Of a stretch of 64,000 nucleotides of DNA, positions 1 to 10,470 are shown in pieces (the stretch's first letter is position 1; each line of letters opens with the position of its first letter). The stretch is from Leptobrachium leishanense (taxonomy: Eukaryota; Chordata; Amphibia; Anura; Megophryidae), in the NCBI GenBank assembly GCA_009667805.1, contig CM019067.1:63718637-63782636 (forward strand). The letters are read 5' to 3'. A model generated the notes under the pieces. The model was not told the DNA's origin and did no database searches. It saw only the letters and a program-made list of their open reading frames with translations. A program made the position numbers and the translations under genes.

Positions 1-249
1 AATAATAAATGGTTTATTAGATATTGCATAAAAACGGGAATATTTTTAACATTGAAACCTATGGGGTTCGCCAGAATAAACCTGCTGATTGAAACCACCG
101 AACATCAGGGCATTTCACTGCCATTTCTCTGCTGTTTGGTGTTCTCTGAATATATTAACCATTACTTCTCTATGGGGATTTTCAATGCCTTCCAACAGCA
201 CCGTACTTGCTGGCAGTTCGCCAAACTTGTGTGTGAGCATATCACAGAG
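1..249. repeat. Truncated long MITE, 'GGTTATTCAGAGAG' family
   Basis: This stretch is alignable by eye to 38195-38410 and, inverted, to about 51370-51600. Shared phrases include 'ccaccgaacatcagggcatt' and 'ctctatggggatttt'. The better copies end in GGGTTATTCAGAGAG, but the terminus of this copy lies outside the window or is lost. No coding potential is evident. It abuts the hAT-like end at 250. Confidence 0.6.
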
Positions 250-684
250 CAGTGGTGTACTTAGGGGAGTGGTGGAGGGTGGGCCGCCCCAGGTACCAGT
301 GATTATTTGAGTGTCATTAGGGGGTACTAGGAGGTGCCACTGTCACTGTGTGTCAGCTTTGAGCTGTGTTCTCAAACAACGAGCAGCGGAGCATGGCGTT
401 TGCATACAGAATAAAATCGAATAGAATAAAAATCCCCCTCTCCTCCCTCCATAGCTCCTCCCCTGCCCCGCAGCACCTCTAGGAGGGGGATGTGATTTGT
501 GTCCAGAGAGAGAAGATGACAGTAAACGGCAGGTAAAGGGGGGTATCAGCAGAATATGAAGCCCTGTCTGCTTACTGCTGTTTAAAGTGGACCTTTCCTT
601 AACCAGCACTGCAGTGATAGAAATTTGTCATTGAGCTGCCTGGCTCCTGGTGAGGCTGCGTGCGTGCAGGTCACACTCGGTCCG

Positions 685-725
685 GCCAGTCAGGTGGTAC
701 TGAGTCTCAATACCACCTGACTGGC
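685..725. repeat. Imperfect palindrome, 20-nt arms
   Basis: The arms 685-704 and 706-725 match at 19 of 20 positions around a single central base. Weaker pairing extends outward, with GCGTGCGTGCAGGTCAC at about 659 against GTGACACGCACGC at about 735. It lies inside the 250-1872 element and is probably part of it. Confidence 0.75.
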
Positions 726-1014
726 TGAACCACGTGACACGCACGCAGCTGCCCACCCTTTCGTTAACATGGACTGTCACTCTATTCTGGACTGAACACC
801 CACCAGGAAGGGAATCAAAGCCACGGTGCACCCTCTGGCAGTGGCACCCCACTGCTGACAAGATGGCTCCACGCACAGGAACAGCCGCAATCCTAACATG
901 GCCTGGAGGGACCTCCTGCTGAGTCTGTACACAGTCCCTGCTGACTCTGCACACAGCCCTACCATGGACGGAGGCCGGTAAATGTAGAATAAATAATTGC
1001 TGTGTGCTCATATA

Positions 1015-1360
1015 CACTCGGTTTGCTGGGAGTGTTATTGCAGTGGATTCTGATGCACTTATACACTCCACACATTGCATTGCTGGGAGTTTTATTGCCG
1101 TGGATTCTGATACGCTGACACACACCACAAATTGCAATGCTGGGAGTTTTATTGCAGTGGATTCTGATGCACTCATACACACCACACATTGCATTACTGG
1201 GAGTTTTATTGCTGTGGATTCTAATACACTCATACACACTGCACATTGCATTGCTGGAATTTTTATTGCTGTGGATTCTGATACGCTGACACACACACCG
1301 CACATTGCATTGCTGGGAGTTTTATTGCTGTGGATTCTGTGATACACACTGCATAGTACT
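1015..1360. repeat. Minisatellite, unit about 58 bp
   Basis: About six imperfect copies of a unit containing 'ctgggagttttattgc', 'tggattctgatac' and 'acacaccacacattgcat'. Degenerate copies continue to about 1530. The array lies within the hAT-like element 250-1872. The open frames seen on both strands here are products of the repeat, not genes. Confidence 0.85.
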
Positions 1361-2054
1361 GTGAGTTTTATTGCCTTGGAGCTCTGGGATACACTCATAC
1401 ACACTGCACATTACTGTGAGTTTTATTGCTGTGCAGTTCTGATATGCTCATACACAGTGCCCATTTCTGTGGGTTTTATTGCTGTGCAGCTCTGTGATAC
1501 ACTCATATGCAGTGCAGGTTTCTGTTGATTTTATTGTTCAACCAATTAGAGCGGCTGTGATCCAGTATACTTAACATGCGTGGCTGTTCTTTATAAAAAT
1601 GCTTGCATTTAAACATTTCATAATTTTATTTATCTCAATAGATACATTTGAAATGGTATACAAAATATACAAGTAGGCACTTGGTATCCACTTTTAATAT
1701 AAAGAGAGGAAAAGGCGTAGCTCTAAGAGGAAAAGGTGGAGCTTAAAGAGGAAGGGTGGGGATTAACCAGGAAGAGGTGTGGCCTTGACAGGAAGGGGTG
1801 CCTCAAATTTATATTAGGGGGTGCACGAGTTTAGTCAGGCCTAGGGCAGCACAAAACCTAAATACACCACTGTACCGGGGGAAGGGGAATAATGAGCCCA
1901 GGGTGCAGTGGTCTGCACACACAAGGTAATGGGTGATAGAGACTGACCAGGTTTGAACACTGCAGATGGTGAGGTGGTGGTTGCTGTAGCTCAGATCTGG
2001 ACAGGAATTCGGCGATAAACAGGAGCAGGTAGTTAGATGGGGGTTTCAGGTTAA

Positions 2055-2451
2055 GGCTGAGGTCAGACGAGCGTAGTGTTCACGTCCGTGATTGCGCCTA
2101 AAAGTACGTGACAGCCCATCGGAGCCCGTTACACGAAGTACGTCCGCACTGAACTGCGGACGCACTACGGCCGAGGCCCACGGACGCAAGGCAGGCAAGA
2201 ATGTACAACCCCTAGAACGGCCGCACAAAGTGCGCTGCGTCCGCAACGTCCGCATAGCTTTGTGTGTGAGTGATGGAACGTGCATTTATACATCCAGCAT
2301 TTTTCACGGACAAAATGGTTTTGCTTTTTATTTTATTTTCCCTCCTACATCCGTCAAAATATACGTCAGTGATAAACGGACTGTGTGGCCACTACTGCGT
2401 CTTCCGTACGGACGTACAGTCCATAGAAATCACGCTCGTCTGACCCTAGCC
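2055..2451. mobile_element. CpG-rich MITE, Harbinger-like subfamily H1
   Basis: The ends are GGCTGAGGTCAGACGAGCG and its inverted partner CGCTCGTCTGACCCTAGCC, flanked on both sides by TAA (2052-2054 and 2452-2454). A 3-bp TWA target duplication is the hallmark of PIF/Harbinger insertion, so that superfamily is inferred. The interior is unusually rich in CpG ('acgtccg', 'tacgtc') compared with the flanks. Related copies are 13837-14307 and 58167-58615. There is no open frame of note. Confidence 0.75.
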
Positions 2452-2719
2452 TAAGCCAGTATATGAGAGCAACAGAGTCCGTGTATGACTTGACTGTCAG
2501 GGAATGAGCCATAATGAACAAGAAGTGATAAGAATGGGGCGTAGCCCAATATTCAGTGTGGTGTGTCATGTGATTTAACTGAATGGTTGCTGGATACTGG
2601 TTTGCCAAAGCAGGTTCAGGGGAGGAGCAGCACAGGAAGAGTGCTGCCAGGGGTCTAGAGGATGAGGCATGACAAAATGAATGAAATTTGAATGGAAGTT
2701 TACACTTTGACATTTTTTT
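2452..2719. other. Intron, unassigned
   Basis: No gene or clear repeat termini are seen. The text resembles the flank before 2050, so H1 seems to have landed inside an older unidentified repeat or unique intron sequence. Confidence 0.4.
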
Positions 2720-2918
2720 GAATCGGCATTCTGACTCGACATGACGTATACAGACCGTAATGATATATTTTGAGTATCCAAAGTCTGGAAAATAAGTTCT
2801 AAATAATTTATCTGGGTTCTGCTATAAAACGTGGCTTCAAATAAAGTTTAAACCTGATGAGCCAAAGTGGTGAAAATCAGCTCAGCACATGGGGTGAATG
2901 GCTCAGCAGTGAAAAGGT
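2720..2918. repeat. Terminal fragment of a palindrome-chain TTAA element
   Basis: This corresponds to the terminal part of the element at 17199-18374 in inverse orientation. It shares 'tttaaacctgatgagc', the 'agctcagcaca' phrase and the end CAGCAGTGAAAAGG followed by TTAA. Only this end is present. Confidence 0.6.
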
Positions 2919-3550
2919 TAAACAAGGTTCAGACAGGTCACACCAGATTTGCAAATGTTGGAATAACTGAAATCCCACTGAATATTATCTCAGTTAAAAT
3001 CTCACCACTGAAATATATTATTTTTGTAACATTAAGCAACATTTTTATTTTAAAACTGGTTTTAACCTGTGGAATGTCGGTGGGAAACGTAGAGTACTTT
3101 GGCACTCAAGTGTTTAAGTTGCGGTGTGTTTCTTAGACTTGCTGCCAACAAGCTGAAGCACATTTCTCATTGTATCTAGACATTAAATCTTCATTATGCT
3201 AAGCATTTCATAAAGGGTTTTTTTAAAAAAAAAAAAAAAATTCCAAATAAACTACTCGCTGGAGCAATTCACTTGTGCTCATGCGAGTATTTGCTGAGTT
3301 TGCATTTGATGAAGTGTAATTGGAGCCTCGCGGCCCCTTCCTTACAGAATTTGCACATTTTGCCTAAAAATATTCAATAATTTTACCATGGAGTCCGTCT
3401 TGTAAAGAACTGCTGAAAATCTAATGGGAACGATTTGGGGTGACCTGCCCAAATGTCTTCACCTGTGCCTTTTAGTTTTTTCCCCAAATTAGAGGATTTC
3501 CTGAATAGCCGCTCGGCTTAAGCAAAAATGTGTTACATGGTTTCTTTGCA
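2919..3550. other. Intron, no recognised feature
   Basis: AT-rich sequence with an A-run at about 3223-3240. I see no coding or repeat structure that I can name. Confidence 0.5.
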
Positions 3551-3680
3551 TAAGGGCTTATTCAGAAAGCACCAAAATTTCAGTGCTTTCTAGTTCGGCG
3601 CACTTCGGTGATTCCATTTCACTGACCCTGCGGTGAATTCACTATTCACAGCAGGATCCACAAAGACCACCAGACGCCGC
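3551..3680. repeat. Left-end fragment of the 'GGTTATTCAGAGAG' family
   Basis: It begins GGGCTTATTCAGAAAGCACC and continues with 'gaccctgcggtgaattcac'. This parallels the start of the full copy at 37718 ('gaccctgaggtgaattcag'). Only the left part survives. Confidence 0.55.
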
Positions 3681-4163
3681 CTAAGACCAGGAACACACTA
3701 GGGATGAGCCGAACACCCCCCGAGTTCGGTTCTGGCCCGAACTCCATGCAAGTCAATGGGGCTGAAAATTCAGTTTTTAGAGTGCCCTCCAAGAGGGCAT
3801 ATATGCTAGATATTTGCCATAAAATGTGTATGGGGGTCTGGGTAGTGCCCTGGGGGACAGGAAACAAGGACAAAAAGTAAAAAAAAAATGTTTTTAAAGG
3901 GACAGTGAGTTTTCCACGAAATAAGGGTTAAAAATAAAAATGAGAAATTCCTTCAAATATCGTGCCTAGGAGGTCCCCATAACCTGCCCGTGAAGTGGCG
4001 GATTTCTAGGATGTATAGAAATATGTAAAAACCAAAAAATGACATTTCAAATGACGGTAAATGCTTTTCCTTTAATCTTTCCATAAACAACTGCTTGGGG
4101 CGGCAGTCTGTATGAAAAGAGGAGACATTTTTGGACACGCAGAAAAAGCTTACTGATTTTTTT

Positions 4164-4301
4164 TGGCGGTGAAAAGCAGGAGAATGGAAAATTCTAGACC
4201 AAAGTGAGATAAATGGGAGAATTTTTCTGGTTTGGCTATTTTGATCTAGAATTTTCTCTTCAGTCATTCTCCTGAGTTTCACCTTTCTCTGAATAACCCT
4301 G
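4164..4301. repeat. Palindromic MITE P, partial
   Basis: Member of the roughly 180-bp foldback family whose best copy is 23180-23359. It shows the inverted text 'gaaaattctaga' versus 'tctagaattttc' and the right end CTGAATAACCCTG. Confidence 0.7.
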
Positions 4302-4305
4302 TCAG

Positions 4306-4910
4306 GTTAACCCTGTCAGCGGTGAAGAGCAGGAGAATGACTGGAGAATGGAAAATTCTAGGTCAAAATAGCCAAACCAGAAAAATTCTCCCATTTAGGC
4401 TAGGGTCAGACTAGCGAATTTTTAACGTACGTTTGGGCGCACTTAATCACTAGCGCACTAGCAGCAAATGACGGGCAATGACGGCCAATATACGAAGTAC
4501 GGTCGCACGAAAGTCCGGCTGCGCAACGCAAGTGGAAAATGAACGCATTTTTTTCGAGATCGCAGAACCGCTAGTACGGACGTACAGAGTGCGCTGCGTC
4601 CACTAGCGGCGTGTGTGCGTGATTTGGAGACGTCAGACCCTGCTCATGTCCGGCCAACATAACGTCCAGACACCCAAAGTTTCCTTGTTTGGATCCGTAA
4701 AAAATCACGCACAAAAATGCGCATCGTATGACCGTTTTCGCGCAATCCGTGAAAAAATACGGCAATGCGTTCGGACGCACTTTTTGACGGTCGCTGTGAA
4801 AAATGCGTTAGTCTGACCATAGCCTTATCTCACTTTCCAAATCGGCTATTTGGTCCAGATTGTTCTCTTTTCCTGCCATTCTCCTGGTTTTCACCTTTCT
4901 CTGGTTTGGC
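4306..4910. repeat. Palindromic MITE P split by a Harbinger-like MITE
   Basis: The left half (4306-4397) runs to 'ctcccattta', and the right half (4825-4910) resumes with 'tctcactttccaaatcgg'. Removing 4398-4824 and one TTA gives the same order seen in other P copies, so this is a clean nested insertion. Confidence 0.7.
4398..4824. mobile_element. CpG-rich MITE, Harbinger-like subfamily H2
   Basis: The ends are GGCTAGGGTCAGACTAGCG and GTCTGACCATAGCC, flanked by TTA at 4395-4397 and 4825-4827. The internal phrases 'gacgtcagac', 'cggccaacataacgtcc' and 'gcgcatcgtatgaccg' recur at 52741-53152, and inverted at 11272-11699 and 15165-15557. It sits inside a P MITE whose other copies supply the empty site. 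Confidence 0.8.
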
Positions 4911-6128
4911 AACATGAACAGGTATAAAGTAAAAAAAAGAAAGAAAATAAAAACATGTATTTTTTTTGTGTGTTATTTTTATTAATGCAGCAATATTGTT
5001 CACATTTCAATTATAATGTGAACGATGTGTAACGGTTAGCCCCTGCTTGGGCCATCGTGGTGGCTTGGAACATGAGATGAAGCCCTTAAGGCAGGTGAGT
5101 AACTGACTGGACACAAGGACAGACAGATTTCTCCAAAACCAAGGAGCACCAAAAAATAGAACAGAATTGCCACTAAGCTCCGAAGGCTTCAAGACCGACA
5201 GACAACTTAGGACACTCAGAAACACATAGATACACTTGACAATCCGTGAAGGTAGCAGGCTGCAGGACAGTAAACAAAACAGACAGACTATACTAAAAGA
5301 GGTCCTTATAAGCGGCCTCTGAATATAATACTAAACGAAGACAGACAAGGTACATAAAACATGAAACATACAAGAATCGTCAATCAGGCAGAGGTTGGCA
5401 ACAGATCAGAAATATACGGTACCAGGGGGGAGTAGAAGGGATAGTCAAAAATAAAGCCGAGGTCAGAACCAGAAAACACTTGAACAGGAATGCTTTGCAG
5501 CAACTCAGGAAACACGAACCAGACAGAACCACCATCAAACTCCACAAACAGTCAATGAGGCTCTGTGCTGCTGGGAATATATAGGGAGTGGGTCTGTGTG
5601 ATTGGGCCATGTGACCCCAGACCAAGAGATCACAACAGAACCCCAGATCAGCCCTAAACAGCACAGCCAGACACACCATAGGAGAAAAACAAACATGAAG
5701 ACCCTTCACCACCAGGGGCCAAGGCCGAGACGTGACACGATGATGCACTAATGATTTTTTTCTATGGGGTGCGTTTGCTATAAATCACGTAATTCACCCC
5801 ACAAAATGTAACAAGTCCCCATTTCTAATTTTTGTACAAGCGCACCCCATAGAAAACATAACCGCAAACGCTCATGTGCTAAAATGTGAAAACAAACAAC
5901 ACTTTACACACTGCAGATGATTAAAAATTCAATTTTTATTGCATTTTTTTCATAACATACAACCAGGACAGGACGTATAGATCTAAAAATGATATATTAT
6001 AAATCTGTGGAATCTGCCGGAAAGAACGATATTTAACATGTCGATCATTTAACAAAATGTGGCTTCAAAATCGCGTTTAAACCTGATGAGCAAAAGCTGT
6101 AAAAATGAGCTGAGCACACAGCGGTGAA
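4911..6128. mobile_element. TTAA-type element fragment, interrupted by a solo LTR
   Basis: Inverse orientation of the end-proximal half of 17199-18374. Shared text includes 'aatgcagcaatattgttc', 'ctatggggtgcg', 'tgtaacaagtcccc' and 'gagctgagcacacagcggtg'. The LTR at 5028-5737 cuts it. Both extreme ends of this copy are missing. Confidence 0.65.
5028..5737 (-). mobile_element. Solo LTR of a retrotransposon (710 bp)
   Basis: The ends are TGTAACGG and GTGACA, flanked by the 5-bp direct repeat CGATG (5023-5027 and 5738-5742). Paralogous sequence (17600-17630, inverted) gives the uninterrupted version. On the minus strand it starts TGTCACGTC like the LTR at 23927 and has a TATA-like CCTATATATTCCC at about 5575. 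No internal retrotransposon sequence is seen, so it is a solo LTR left by recombination. A 5-bp duplication fits Gypsy-type or endogenous-retrovirus-type elements. I cannot choose between them. Confidence 0.75.
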
Positions 6129-6554
6129 ATACAGCATATTAGAAGTTTTAGGAGGGAAATTAAAACTTCTCAAATCTCAATCAGAAGCAGACACCACCCC
6201 ACCCCCTCAGTATAGTCTACAATGTATCAAATGGATTAGACCAGCCTAAAACACCTGTTGTTATGACATTTGAAAACCAGAGGTCATTTATGAGTTGAGA
6301 ATTTTTGCATGTACACATTAGTTTTTAATTCTAATTATCTAATAAACCGTTGCTTGTAATATTCTGCAGTAAAGAGTCTCTTTATTTCTAGATTGTTTAG
6401 TATTTTTTTAAGCATTTTCTATACTTTTTTCAAAATGTCTTTTTTTTTTCGAACTCGAACTGAACACACCCAAAAAGTTTGAAGTTCGCGAACTTTCGAA
6501 CAACTAAAGTTCGGGCCGAACTCCGAACCGTCCGAACCTGAACAGCTCATCCCT
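6129..6554. other. Remainder of the host hAT and AT-rich filler
   Basis: No gene is seen. The last 110 bases, rich in 'gttcg/cgaac', belong to the hAT right end. Confidence 0.4.
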
Positions 6555-6714
6555 AGTGCACACGAGCGTGGAAGGAACGTCCGTGAGAGTGGACGTTCCT
6601 TCCTTCCACTCGACGCAGCCACTGAGCGCACTCAGTGAGCTCGCGCTGCAAATCGCGATCCTCCTATGGAGGATCGCACTTTGCAGTTCCGATGACGCGC
6701 ATCTAGCGTGTCAA

Positions 6715-6764
6715 TGGAGAGGCTTTCTGGGAGGACACTGGGTTAAAAAGGTTCGCCATCCCTG
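6715..6764. repeat. Isolated hAT end, 'CAGGGATGGCGAACC' type
   Basis: GGTTCGCCATCCCTG at the right edge is the inverted form of the terminus at 6979. It is followed by GTCTAGAC (6765-6772), the same octamer that flanks 6979-7859. Its opposite end is not seen. Confidence 0.6.
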
Positions 6765-6978
6765 GTCTAGACTAAATAACTGATTTGGAAAGTGAGCTAA
6801 AGGGGAGAATTTTTCTGGTTTGGCTATTTTGACCTAGAATTTTCACTTCAGTAATTCTCCTGAGTTTCACCTTTTCATTGAATAGACCTGTAACAGGTCT
6901 AGTCAATCAAGTTCAAAATAGCCAAACCAGAAAGTCTCCCATTTATCTCCCTTTCCAAATCCATTATTTAGTCTAGAC

Positions 6979-7859
6979 CAGGGATGGCGAACCTTTTTCA
7001 GCCAGTGTGCCCAAACTGGATCGCTGAACCAACTTATCTGTCTCAAAGTGCCAACGACGCAATTAGACCTGAATTTTGGATTTATTTTAGAAAAACACTT
7101 CATACGACTGAACTAATTATGTGCTTAAGTCTAAAGAAAAATACAGTATAAAGAAGATGAATTGGCCCCAGATCACACCTGGATATAATTGGCCCCAGAT
7201 CACACCTGGATATAATTGGCCCCAGCTCACATTTATATATTACCCCAAGCTCACACATAGATATAATTTCCCCCAGCTCACACATGGATGTATATTGCCC
7301 CAGCTCACACATGGATGTATATTGCCCCAGCTCACACATGGATGGATAATGGATATTGCCCCAGCTCTCATGGATATGCCCCAGCTCTCATGGATATGCC
7401 CCAGCTCTCATGGATATGCCCCAGCTCTCATTGATATGCCCCCTGCTCTCATGGATAATGACCCCTGCTCTCATGGATAATGACCCCTGCTCTCATGGAT
7501 AATGACCCCAGCTCTCATGGATAATGACCCCAGCTCTCATGGATAATGACCCCAGGTCTCATGGATATGTCCCGGCTCTCATGAATATGCCCTCAGCTCA
7601 CATGGATAATGCCCCAGCTCTTATGGATATGCCCCAGCTTTCATGGCTAATGCCCCAGCTTTCATGGATATGCCCCGGCTCTCATGGCTAATGCCCCGGC
7701 TCTCATGGCTAATGCCCCGGCTCTCATGGCTAATGCCCCAGCTCTCATGGATAATGCCCCAGCTCAGAGCGTTGGTGAGGCGAGCCTACGGCTCGCGTGC
7801 CGACCCGGTCGGCCCCGCGTGCCGGGTGTGGTACGCGTGCCATAGGTTCGCCATCACTG
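6979..7859. mobile_element. hAT element filled with a minisatellite
   Basis: The ends are CAGGGATGGCGAACC and GGTTCGCCATCACTG. The flanks are an exact 8-bp target duplication, GTCTAGAC (6971-6978 and 7860-7867). Only about 170 bp at the left and 90 bp at the right are non-repetitive. The rest is a tandem array. No transposase is present, so mobility would have depended on an enzyme supplied in trans. Confidence 0.85.
7150..7775. repeat. Minisatellite, about 20-23-bp units
   Basis: Many copies of a unit like 'gccccagctctcatggatat', drifting from a 25-bp form with 'cacacctggatataattgg' on the left to shorter 'tcatggctaatgccccggct' forms on the right. The unit is the inverse of the array at 49010-49296. 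The apparent open frames across it are artefacts of the repeat period. Confidence 0.9.
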
Positions 7860-7921
7860 GTCTAGACTGTTCTCTTCTCCTGCCAGTTCTCCGGATTTCC
7901 ACCTTACTCTGAATAACCCTG

Positions 7922-8772
7922 TATGTCATTTTTTTCTGAGATTATAGATATATATCAGAACTTTTTTTTTTATATTATTTTTTTAAGGAAAATAATTGTA
8001 AGTGCTTTAAGAGCTGTTTATTAAATGTTGAGCAAATGTATTCTTTTAGCTTGGCTCATACACTCTCCAGTGGGAACCCAATCTTCTTTCAATTACAATT
8101 AAGCATATTCACACTTCAAACATAGAAATATCATGACTGATTCTCCACAGATACAGACTTCAAACTTTCAAACTTTATCTGTCACTCTCTGACTCCACAG
8201 TGGTGTAAGACATTTATGTACGACTTTTATTAATTGCTTATTAAGACGGTTTTCTTCTAGCCAGGCGAATCAAAACAAAACTTTTTTTTTAATCCTTTGG
8301 GGCTGCCTAGCTATTTATATTCAGCATTAACTCTCTAGAGAAAAAGCAATCAGTGGACAAGTCTTGGCTGTTGCTATCTAGTGTCAAGAAGACATGAGAT
8401 CAAGCTGTAGTTTTATAGTTTGGATGAGAACCTCAAGGGAATTTAAATCCTAAAGAATATATAATCGCTATATCAATTTTTTTATTTGTACACTTCCCTT
8501 GGTGCCATTCTAGATGCAACAGCTAAATATTTCTTGTCTTTGTTCCTTGAAATGATGTATTTACTAGAGATTTATTTTGCCACCATTGCAACTGTGATGC
8601 TGTAAATGCATATAAAGTGGTGGCATGGATGCTCCACAAATTTTTTTTATTTTTTTTTCGTTTGCATTTATTTTTTCCCAGTTTTCTCACTCTTCTGCAG
8701 GGATACTCTGTACAATTATTAGATATTATTTTCCGTAACAATATAAAAGGGCTTTTGCTTACAAATTGCAGT
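7922..8772. other. Intron, no recognised feature
   Basis: AT-rich, mostly single-copy-looking sequence with short T-runs. No splice-bounded coding segment was recognised on either strand. Confidence 0.5.
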
Positions 8773-9060
8773 GATTTATAAAGCGCGCCACCAACATATT
8801 CCACAGCACTGTCCAAAGGTAGGACATACATTAAATTAACAAATTCAGTTGACACATGCTGAAAGATGGGAAAAGAGTGCCTTGCCTAAGAGCTTACAAT
8901 CTAAGAGGAGTGCGGTGGCACACAGAGGTGAGGGTATATAGCCGAGTATGAGGCATATTGGGATGCTTGGGGGCTGTGTGGGAGATGGATCAGGACAGGT
9001 GCAATGTAGGGTTATGGAGTCTGCTATTAGGCTTCTCTAAAGTGATGCGATGTTAGAGTT
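8773..9060 (-). repeat. Old L2 LINE 3' fragment
   Basis: 'tttataaagcgcgccaccaacatat' followed by 'cagcactgtcc' resembles the 3' end of the L2 copies at 29132 and 43506 ('tttataaagcgccagcatat', 'cagcgctgtac'). The later phrase 'gagcttacaatctaagagg' fits the same family. It is diverged and has no coding frame left. Confidence 0.6.
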
Positions 9061-10200
9061 TTGAAAGATTGGAGCTGCCCGGTTCATGCTTTTAATTTAC
9101 TTGTGTTTTTGTATAAAATATACTTCAAAACTGCAATGCCACATGGGTTTTACGTGTATTGATTTCATGCTTTCATGTAATTTGTTTTGAAAGCTGTTTG
9201 ACGGCATCAATAATGCTACAGGATACATCTACCTTAAAAATAAAAATGTGCAGGAGAGTCGTCCTCAAGGGACTATCCTTGGCCAAGGAGTTTGACAGTG
9301 TTTGTGCTCCAGTATTGATTGGAGCAAACTGTATCCCATACAGACACTATATGCTCATCACTTACTAAAATTTTCCCCTTTTCCAAATATTTGTGCCCTT
9401 TTTTTTTCTTAGTGAAAAGAGCCACTATATGGCTTGGCAAGCACATGTGTTTTTATTTCTTTGGGGGGGGGGTTCTTTTTATGGCATTTCATTGTCTATA
9501 TATTTCAGCCTGGCATCCTTGTAATCGTCGGCTATTAAGTATTTTCTTGCTCAACAAAATTTCTCCATTAATGTCTTTGAATGCTTTCACAGATTTTTGT
9601 TGGTGTTTTGGTGGATTTGTTGCAGTGAGTGTATACGTCTGTTAAGTCATAAGGTCTACTGTGTTTTTTAAGTTTTTAGGTATTGGATGCAATAAAACGA
9701 AAATGAGCCGGGTGATACTGGTGCGACACGGAAGAAAACAAAAACTCTACTTGTGGTTTGGCTGTTGCTGGAGGTTACCTATACTTTGTACTTGAAGCGG
9801 TAATGCTGAGGCAGCCAGAGAATAACTAAAGATTCCAAGGTTGCTGGGCGGAAATGGGGGGGGGGGTTTCTAGCTGCGGGATATATATATATATTTTTTG
9901 ACAAATTTCTCAACCGAGAAATACAATGGCTACAAAAAAATACTATACTAACCCTCTCTTCCCATGATAAAAAGAAGAGGACAGCTTGATCCACTGCATT
10001 CTTTCATTGTAAACAGAAGGACATTGGACAAATGGTTCTCAGATGTCCTTCCACTGACCCTGCATGATTCCGCTAGATCACATTTGTCTGATCTCGTGTG
10101 GGGTTCATACACGTCTCTGTATCATCCTTTGGATTCCAGGAGAGGATGTCAATTAGCAGATCCTTTTATGCTACGAGCAGAGCTCTTAACATAGCAACAA
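9061..10200. other. Intron, no recognised feature
   Basis: Mostly unique-looking sequence with a G-run at about 9464 and another at about 9857, and a short (TA)n near 9880. Nothing codes convincingly. Confidence 0.5.
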
Positions 10201-10470
10201 AGGCCAGTGTCAGATGAGCGCACTAGGTGCACCCATACGGACATGCCTACCGGTGTCCGACGCAGTGTTGTGTCACTGTAACAGGGCCAGTCACACGCTT
10301 GAGCTACAAGCGTCTGTGCACAAAGCCTCCCAGTCAAAACGCTAGATGAGCGTTGACGGGACTGCAAGGCGCGATCCTCCATAGGAGGATCTAGCCTTGC
10401 AGCGCTGAGTGCACGAACTGTGCTCAGCGGGGTGGCCAGAAGGGCGTTGAGTGGAACGAACATCCACTTT
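10201..10470. mobile_element. H3 Harbinger-like MITE, right end lost
   Basis: It begins AGGCCAGTGTCAGATGAGCG, as in the intact H3 copy at 48097. It shares 'gatcctccataggagg' and the 'gcgctgagtgcac' core, in the opposite internal order. The right terminus is not recognisable. Confidence 0.55.

Larger units (their letters stand above)
250..1872. mobile_element. hAT-like non-autonomous element with internal tandem repeat
   Basis: The left end reads CAGTGGTGTACTTAGG and the right end is its inverted counterpart, CCTAAATACACCACTG, so the pair looks like the terminal inverted repeats of one element. I could not see a matching 8-bp target duplication (TCACAGAG on the left, TACCGGGG on the right). 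The two ends may therefore belong to different copies, or the duplication has decayed. The interior has a long imperfect palindrome around 657-745, a tandem repeat at 1015-1360, and purine-rich text at 1690-1800. No transposase frame is visible. Assignment to hAT is inferred from the CAGTGGTG-type end. Confidence 0.5.
3702..6554. mobile_element. hAT-like element hosting several later insertions
   Basis: The ends are TAGGGATGAGCCGAACAC and its inverted counterpart GAACAGCTCATCCCTA. The flanking octamers GAACACAC and GTGCACAC match at 6 of 8 positions, consistent with an old hAT target duplication. The sub-terminal regions share 'gttcg/cgaac' text (3720-3740 and 6450-6540). Its interior holds two palindromic MITEs, one Harbinger-like MITE, a TTAA-element fragment and a solo LTR, so the original element was much shorter. 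Confidence 0.55.
3681..6720. mobile_element. Harbinger-like MITE (H3) split by a 2.85-kb hAT
   Basis: The right part (6555-6720) contains 'gaaggaacgtccgtgagagt', 'gagcgcactcagtg' and 'gatcctcctatggagg', which also occur in the intact H3 copy at 48097-48442. The left 20 bases (about 3681-3701) supply the eroded beginning. Removing 3702-6554 and one target duplication joins the two parts in register. Confidence 0.5.
6773..7921. repeat. P-type palindromic MITE pair hosting an hAT element
   Basis: A head-to-head arrangement: 6773-6891 is one half and 6893-6970 plus 7868-7921 is another. The text is that of family P ('tctggtttggctattttgac', 'caaaatagccaaaccag'). The hAT at 6979-7859 splits the second copy at GTCTAGAC. 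Both halves end in CTGAATA(A/G)(C/A)CCTGT-like termini. Confidence 0.6.

Noticed and set aside
628..1404. 258-codon open frame on the minus strand
   Set aside because: It runs through a 58-bp tandem repeat and repeats the same peptide. The opposite strand is also open. This is a minisatellite artefact.
7150..7775. CRISPR-like array of short repeats
   Set aside because: The repeats are contiguous, with no unique spacers, inside a eukaryotic hAT element. It is a minisatellite.
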